Shown here: in pieces, positions 61,029 to 64,000 of the stretch | Layout: every line of letters begins with the position of its first letter | How positions within the stretch are numbered: the stretch's first letter is position 1 | DNA from: an uncultured Bacteroidales bacterium | Lineage (GTDB): Bacteria > Bacteroidota > Bacteroidia > Bacteroidales > UBA932 | Direction of reading: 5' to 3' | Assembly (NCBI GenBank): GCA_934725015.1 | Contig: CAKVAS010000013.1 | Span: 1 to 64,000 of the forward strand | DNA length: 64,000 nucleotides | Notes under the pieces: model-generated | What the model saw: the letters and a program-made list of their open reading frames with translations, nothing else | The model's database searches: none | What the model was told of the DNA's origin: nothing | Made by a program: the position numbers and the translations under genes

Positions 61029-61208
61029 TCAGCGGCGAATCAAGTAAATCGAGACAAGTTCAGGATAGAATCCGTTGAACAACAGTTCGTCAAGAGACAG
61101 GTTTTCCACAATGTCATGCACTTCAGAACAGTACATCGGCAACAGTTCAAACACTGCCGTGCGCCCGGTCAGAGACTGCGTGACTTTCTTCAGCATCGCA
61201 AACTGAGG
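61029..61208 (-). pseudogene. Remnant of an AAA_14/DUF4143-type ATPase gene
   Basis: The minus strand encodes PQFAMLKKVTQSLTGRTAVF and then ELLPMYCSEVHDIVENLSLD and ELLFNGFYPELVSIYL before a TGA. This matches the segment GSQQF..LKxVSESLAGRTAxxxLLPxSxxEL...LxELLxRGFYP of AAA_14 ATP-binding proteins (usually near 400 residues). Only about 58 residues remain, and the fragment begins exactly at the stop codon of the flavodoxin gene, so the rest was deleted. Confidence 0.7.
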
Positions 61209-61745
61209 TTATTCTTTGACGGTTTCCAAGTAGTCTAATAACGGAAGCAAATATTTTTTATCTGTCCAATCGCAGCTTTTTCCTACCGCGCACATAAGCG
61301 CTTTCATCCACGGCTCGTATGTATCAGGATCCTTTTCTGCTATCGACCTTTGAAGCATTTTGCACATAGTCCTGTCCATAAAGCTCATCTTACTCATATC
61401 CCAGGCGCCTCTTCCGTAAAAAAGCGGAATCCCCTTTAAGTTTCCTGTCAGATTGCGCGCTTTTATTTCTTCAAACGCACTCTCGTCATAAGGAGAGGCT
61501 CCAACACAAAATATCGCTACTTTCTTATTTTTCAGACTCTCTATATTCTTCTTCAAGAAAGGCAATCCCGCTATTCCGGAGGCATATATACTGCTGCATA
61601 ATATGATTGTGTCGTACTGTAATATATCATTCAGCACGGCATCGCTTGTCTTTATGCATGGAAAGCCGGTCATGCTCTGGAGCCACTGGGCATATTTCTG
61701 AGCAGCGCCATATTTAGATTTGTAAATGATAATTCCCTTTTTCAT
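61209..61745 (-). CDS. Flavodoxin-domain protein
   Basis: A 178-residue FMN-binding flavodoxin-like protein (PF12724 type). KGIIIYKSKYGAAQKYAQWLQ is the phosphate-binding loop; TIILCSSIYASGIAGLPFLKKNIESLKNKKVAIFCVGASPYDESAFEEIK is the FMN ring contact region. Relatives include HemG-type menaquinone-dependent protoporphyrinogen oxidases, but the end of this protein differs, so it could be any electron-transfer flavoprotein. The upstream longer frame has no flavodoxin sequence; ATG 61745 is clearly the start. Confidence 0.87.
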   Translation of the reverse strand: MKKGIIIYKSKYGAAQKYAQWLQSMTGFPCIKTSDAVLNDILQYDTIILCSSIYASGIAGLPFLKKNIESLKNKKVAIFCVGASPYDESAFEEIKARNLTGNLKGIPLFYGRGAWDMSKMSFMDRTMCKMLQRSIAEKDPDTYEPWMKALMCAVGKSCDWTDKKYLLPLLDYLETVKE

Positions 61746-61816
61746 GTCTGATCCCTTTCTGCGAATATTAGTTGCCCTGCGTTTTGTAGTCTTATTTTCG
61801 ACGTCAGCCGATAATA

Positions 61817-61864
61817 ACGACCACCCGGAGACCGTGGCATAAGCATGCCGGTGAGAGTGGTCGT
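61817..61864. repeat. Imperfect 48-base palindrome
   Basis: ACGACCAC at one end and GTGGTCGT at the other, with GGCATAAGCATGCC in the centre. It lies 70 bases before the flavodoxin ATG, within a 229-base spacer where no gene is visible. May be an operator or element end. Confidence 0.5.
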
Positions 61865-61974
61865 AAAACGCGGTAAAGGTAATATATAATTGCGGATATA
61901 GCAACAGCTGAAAAGCGGTAAATTTTGAACTTGAGATCGCTGAAATTTGTGGTAGCAGCCCACCCTGCGGTCTT

Positions 61975-63390
61975 TTACTTGCCGGTCCACCAGCGCTCTA
62001 TTTCCTCGAGTGACTTGCCGGTTGTCTCGGGAACGAGCTTCCACATGATCAGGAGGTACGGGATGCACATCAGGGCGAAGAGGAAGAATGTGCCGGCAGG
62101 GGCGAACGGCGGAACGTTGGCGAGAAGCCACGGGGTGAGCTGTCCGATGAGGTAGGTGCCGACCCAGAGGGCGAGCCCCGCTATGGACATCGCCGTGCCA
62201 CGGACATTGTTCGGATACATCTCCGACAGGAGGACGAACACCACGGCACTGATGGAAATAGCGCAGCAGAAGACATAGAAGAGGAAGAACACGAGCATGA
62301 AGATGCTTCCGAGCCGCTCCGGGAATATGAAGTAGAAGCCTATCATAATCAGAGACAGTATCATGCCGGAGACTCCCCAATAGACGAGCTTCTTCCGTCC
62401 CACCTTGTCGATGATGAGGAGGGCGATGACAGTCGTGAGCATATTCACCACGCCGACCAGAACCTGCGAGAAGAGCGCGTCGCCGGAAGCGAGTCCGGCC
62501 TCCTTGAAGATTTCCGGGCCATAGTAGAGCACGGCGTTCACGCCCATGAACTGACCGAGAATCGCGATTGCGGAGCCTATGAGGACGGCCTTCATGATGC
62601 CCGGGGAAAGCAGGGCCTTCCACTCCGACTTGACCTCTCCGCTGATGGACTTCTCCGTGACGGTCTTCTGGCGCTCGGCCTCGTCCGCCGTCAGATAGAT
62701 GCGCTGAAGCACGGCCGTGGCCTCCGCACCCCGTCCCCTGACGATAAGCCAGCGGGGACTCTCCGGGATGAGAAATATGATGAAGAAGAACAGCAGGGCC
62801 GGGATGGTCTCGGAGCCGAGCATTCCGCGCCAGTACTCATCGACCATCAGCCTGTTCATGAACTCGGACGAGAACCTCCGCGACGGGTCGGCCGCCGCGC
62901 CCTCCGCTATGCCGAGAATCCAGAAATTGATGAGATAGGCGAAGAGGAAGCCCACGGTGATGGCGAGCTGGTAGAGCGAAACGAGAGTTCCGCGCTTCTC
63001 GGCCATCGCTACCTCGGAGATGTAAATCGGCGAGACGATGGACACGACTCCGATGCCCACGCCGCCTATTATCCTATAGACGACAAGCCCAGTGAGACTG
63101 TTGCAGACCGCACAGCCAATCGCCGACAGACTGAACATGAACGCAGAGAAGAGCATGGCCTTCTTGCGCCCGAAACGGTCGCTGAGCACGCCGGCGGAGG
63201 CCACTCCGATGATGGAGCCGATGAGCGCACAGCCGACATACCATCCGAGCTGCATCGTGTCGAGGCCGAACTGTTCCGCGACCTTGGTCGTCGTGCCGGA
63301 AATCACGGCCGTGTCATACCCGAACAGAATCCCTCCGATTGCCGCGACAACCGAAAGGAATATCACATATCCAACATTTTCTTTTTTCAT
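61975..63390 (-). CDS. MFS sugar porter (XylE/GalP type)
   Basis: A 471-residue sugar:proton symporter with twelve helices. Signatures: GGILFGYDTAVISGTT in helix 1, GVLSDRFGRKKAML between helices 2 and 3, RIIGGVGIGVVSIVSPIYISEVA, PESPRWLIVRGRG after helix 6, GQFMGVNAVLYYGPEIF in helix 7, and PETTGKSLEEIERWW at the end. Closest in pattern to xylose and galactose carriers. It shares strand with the sugar isomerase fragment beyond 63802, and the gap contains only repeats. Confidence 0.94.
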   Translation of the reverse strand: MKKENVGYVIFLSVVAAIGGILFGYDTAVISGTTTKVAEQFGLDTMQLGWYVGCALIGSIIGVASAGVLSDRFGRKKAMLFSAFMFSLSAIGCAVCNSLTGLVVYRIIGGVGIGVVSIVSPIYISEVAMAEKRGTLVSLYQLAITVGFLFAYLINFWILGIAEGAAADPSRRFSSEFMNRLMVDEYWRGMLGSETIPALLFFFIIFLIPESPRWLIVRGRGAEATAVLQRIYLTADEAERQKTVTEKSISGEVKSEWKALLSPGIMKAVLIGSAIAILGQFMGVNAVLYYGPEIFKEAGLASGDALFSQVLVGVVNMLTTVIALLIIDKVGRKKLVYWGVSGMILSLIMIGFYFIFPERLGSIFMLVFFLFYVFCCAISISAVVFVLLSEMYPNNVRGTAMSIAGLALWVGTYLIGQLTPWLLANVPPFAPAGTFFLFALMCIPYLLIMWKLVPETTGKSLEEIERWWTGK

Positions 63391-63801
63391 ATTTTTCGTT
63401 TTATTCTCTTTTCATATACAATTTCCTGTCATCTCGAACGCTTCCCTGTCATTCGAATACATCCCTGTCATTTCGAACGCTTCCCTGTCATTTCGAACGC
63501 TTCCCTGTCATTTCGAACGCTTCCCTGTCATTTCGAACGCTTCCCTGTCATTTCGAACGCAGTGAGAAATCTTTGTGCAACCACTCACAAGCGGCTCAGG
63601 CCAAATAAAGATTCCTCGACTCCACTTCGTTCCGCTCGGAATGACATAAGAAAGACTCGTCCGAAGCCCCGATAGCACAAAGACTTGGGGAAAGGGGATG
63701 AAGAAAAAGATGGGATGCAAGGCGCACTGGGGATTTCAACACCGGAGCAACCTTATGGTTGTGAGGATTTGAAATTCACATGCAACGAAGCAGACCGCTT
63801 T
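63391..63801. other. Gene-free repeat region
   Basis: This 411-base stretch is repeat DNA: a tandem array, an opposite-facing CGAAGTGGAGTCGAGGAATC-type palindrome half near 63615-63646, and post-stop element copy D. No reading frame with a recognisable product is present. Confidence 0.8.
63427..63580 (+). repeat. Tandem array of CCCTGTCATTTCGAACGCTT units
   Basis: Seven units, mostly exactly 20 bases, two degenerate at the left end, terminating in CGAACGCAGTGAGAAATCTT. Units are contiguous with no spacers. Confidence 0.93.
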
Positions 63802-63806
63802 TTATT
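63688..63806 (-). repeat. Post-stop repeat element, copy D
   Basis: On the minus strand: AATAAAAAGCGGTCTGC, CCTCACAACCATAAGGTTGC, GTGCGCCTTGCATCCCATCT. It starts at the very stop codon (TAA) of the isomerase gene, sense orientation. Confidence 0.85.
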
Positions 63807-64000
63807 CGCCCCGTAACTCAAAGTATTCGCAATAGCGGTCATACAGATGCCCCGCCTGGAGATACGCCGACTGCGGAGACATGAAGTGCGAGAACTCGAA
63901 GGTTATGGCCTTGTCGTAGCCGCAGCGGGCCGCCGCCTCCAGTTTCATGCGCAGCTTGTCGAACTTAATCGGGAGGAAATGAATCGGCATATCGCGGTCG
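63802..64000 (-). CDS. Sugar phosphate isomerase/epimerase-like protein, C-terminal part
   Basis: The last 65 residues of a protein whose start lies beyond the window: DRDMPIHFLPIKFDKLRMKLEAAARCGYDKAITFEFSHFMSPQSAYLQAGHLYDRYCEYFELRGE. The closing strand-helix pattern (KLEAAARCGYDKAITFEF...YLQAGHLYDRYCEYF) is that of xylose-isomerase-like TIM barrels. On the same strand as the sugar porter and may be transcribed with it. Confidence 0.65.
   Translation of the reverse strand, partial: DRDMPIHFLPIKFDKLRMKLEAAARCGYDKAITFEFSHFMSPQSAYLQAGHLYDRYCEYFELRGE

Noticed and set aside
61742..62623. Minus-strand ORF overlapping the sugar porter in another frame
   Set aside because: Its sequence is Arg/His/Pro-rich without motifs, while the porter frame is complete and conserved.
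63427..63580. CRISPR array
   Set aside because: Units of about 20 bases follow one another without variable spacers, and no cas gene is near.
1..64000. Prophage, integrative element or transposon
   Set aside because: No integrase, transposase, relaxase or phage structural gene was recognised; the AAA-ATPase-like/PD-(D/E)XK gene alone is not enough.
1..64000. tRNA or rRNA genes
   Set aside because: I found no cloverleaf with a TTC-loop and CCA-end pattern nor rRNA core sequences when reading the intergenic regions.

Overview
The window reads as a chromosomal segment of a GC-rich Bacteroidales bacterium (phylum Bacteroidota). The evidence is two SusC/SusD pairs, a NusG-like UpxY-type antiterminator heading a polysaccharide locus, fimbrillin-like lipoproteins, DUF1573 and DUF1735/DUF4361 proteins, and promoters of the Bacteroides type (TTG, about 20 bases, TAnnTTTG). 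I cannot fix the genus from sequence alone. No rRNA, tRNA, CRISPR array, integrase or transposase was found.

Bases 1-13924 (minus strand) are one surface-polysaccharide operon, read from a promoter near 14000 towards base 1: UpxY-like antiterminator, a small unknown protein, a WecA-type initiating phosphotransferase, Wzx flippase, Wzy polymerase, two GT4 glycosyltransferases, a CapA-like phosphoesterase, a TupA-like ATP-grasp ligase, an N5-(carboxyethyl)ornithine-synthase-like dehydrogenase, an acyltransferase, two more GT4 enzymes and a nucleotidyltransferase-fold protein. The dehydrogenase plus ATP-grasp pair suggests a polysaccharide decorated with an opine-like amino acid. The antiterminator has nine G in codons 2-4, a possible slippage switch for the whole operon.

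Bases 14045-20979 are mostly housekeeping genes: a 2[4Fe-4S] ferredoxin, a DUF1573 protein, an ArsP_2-type membrane permease with a His-rich loop, topoisomerase IV subunit B, a PlsC-like acyltransferase and a GntR-type sugar regulator.

Bases 21037-39076 (minus) form a polysaccharide utilization locus: beta-helix lipoprotein, aldose 1-epimerase, BACON-like lipoprotein, SusC1, SusD1, SusC2, SusD2, a DUF1735/DUF4361 surface lipoprotein, a GH50-like glycosidase and a sialate-O-acetylesterase-like esterase. A 517-base divergent control region (39077-39593) separates it from a plus-strand group: a 58-residue small ORF, a fimbrillin/beta-helix lipoprotein, a second GntR regulator, then an aldo/keto reductase, MFS permease, FucI/AraA-like isomerase, ManA-like isomerase, ROK kinase and GH3 glycosidase. 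A direct-repeat operator-like word occurs at both divergent promoters and again before the permease gene, so the two groups are probably one regulon: outside digestion and import, then intracellular isomerisation and phosphorylation.

Bases 51751-64000 hold an AAA-ATPase-like/PD-(D/E)XK protein, an AraC regulator divergent from a complete RND efflux system (adaptor, pump, outer-membrane factor), a broken AAA_14-type fragment, a flavodoxin, a sugar:proton symporter and the end of a TIM-barrel sugar isomerase. This half is rich in small repeats: a roughly 110-base element that sits just after stop codons in sense orientation (four copies in the window), and tandem arrays of a TGTCATTTCGAA-type unit.
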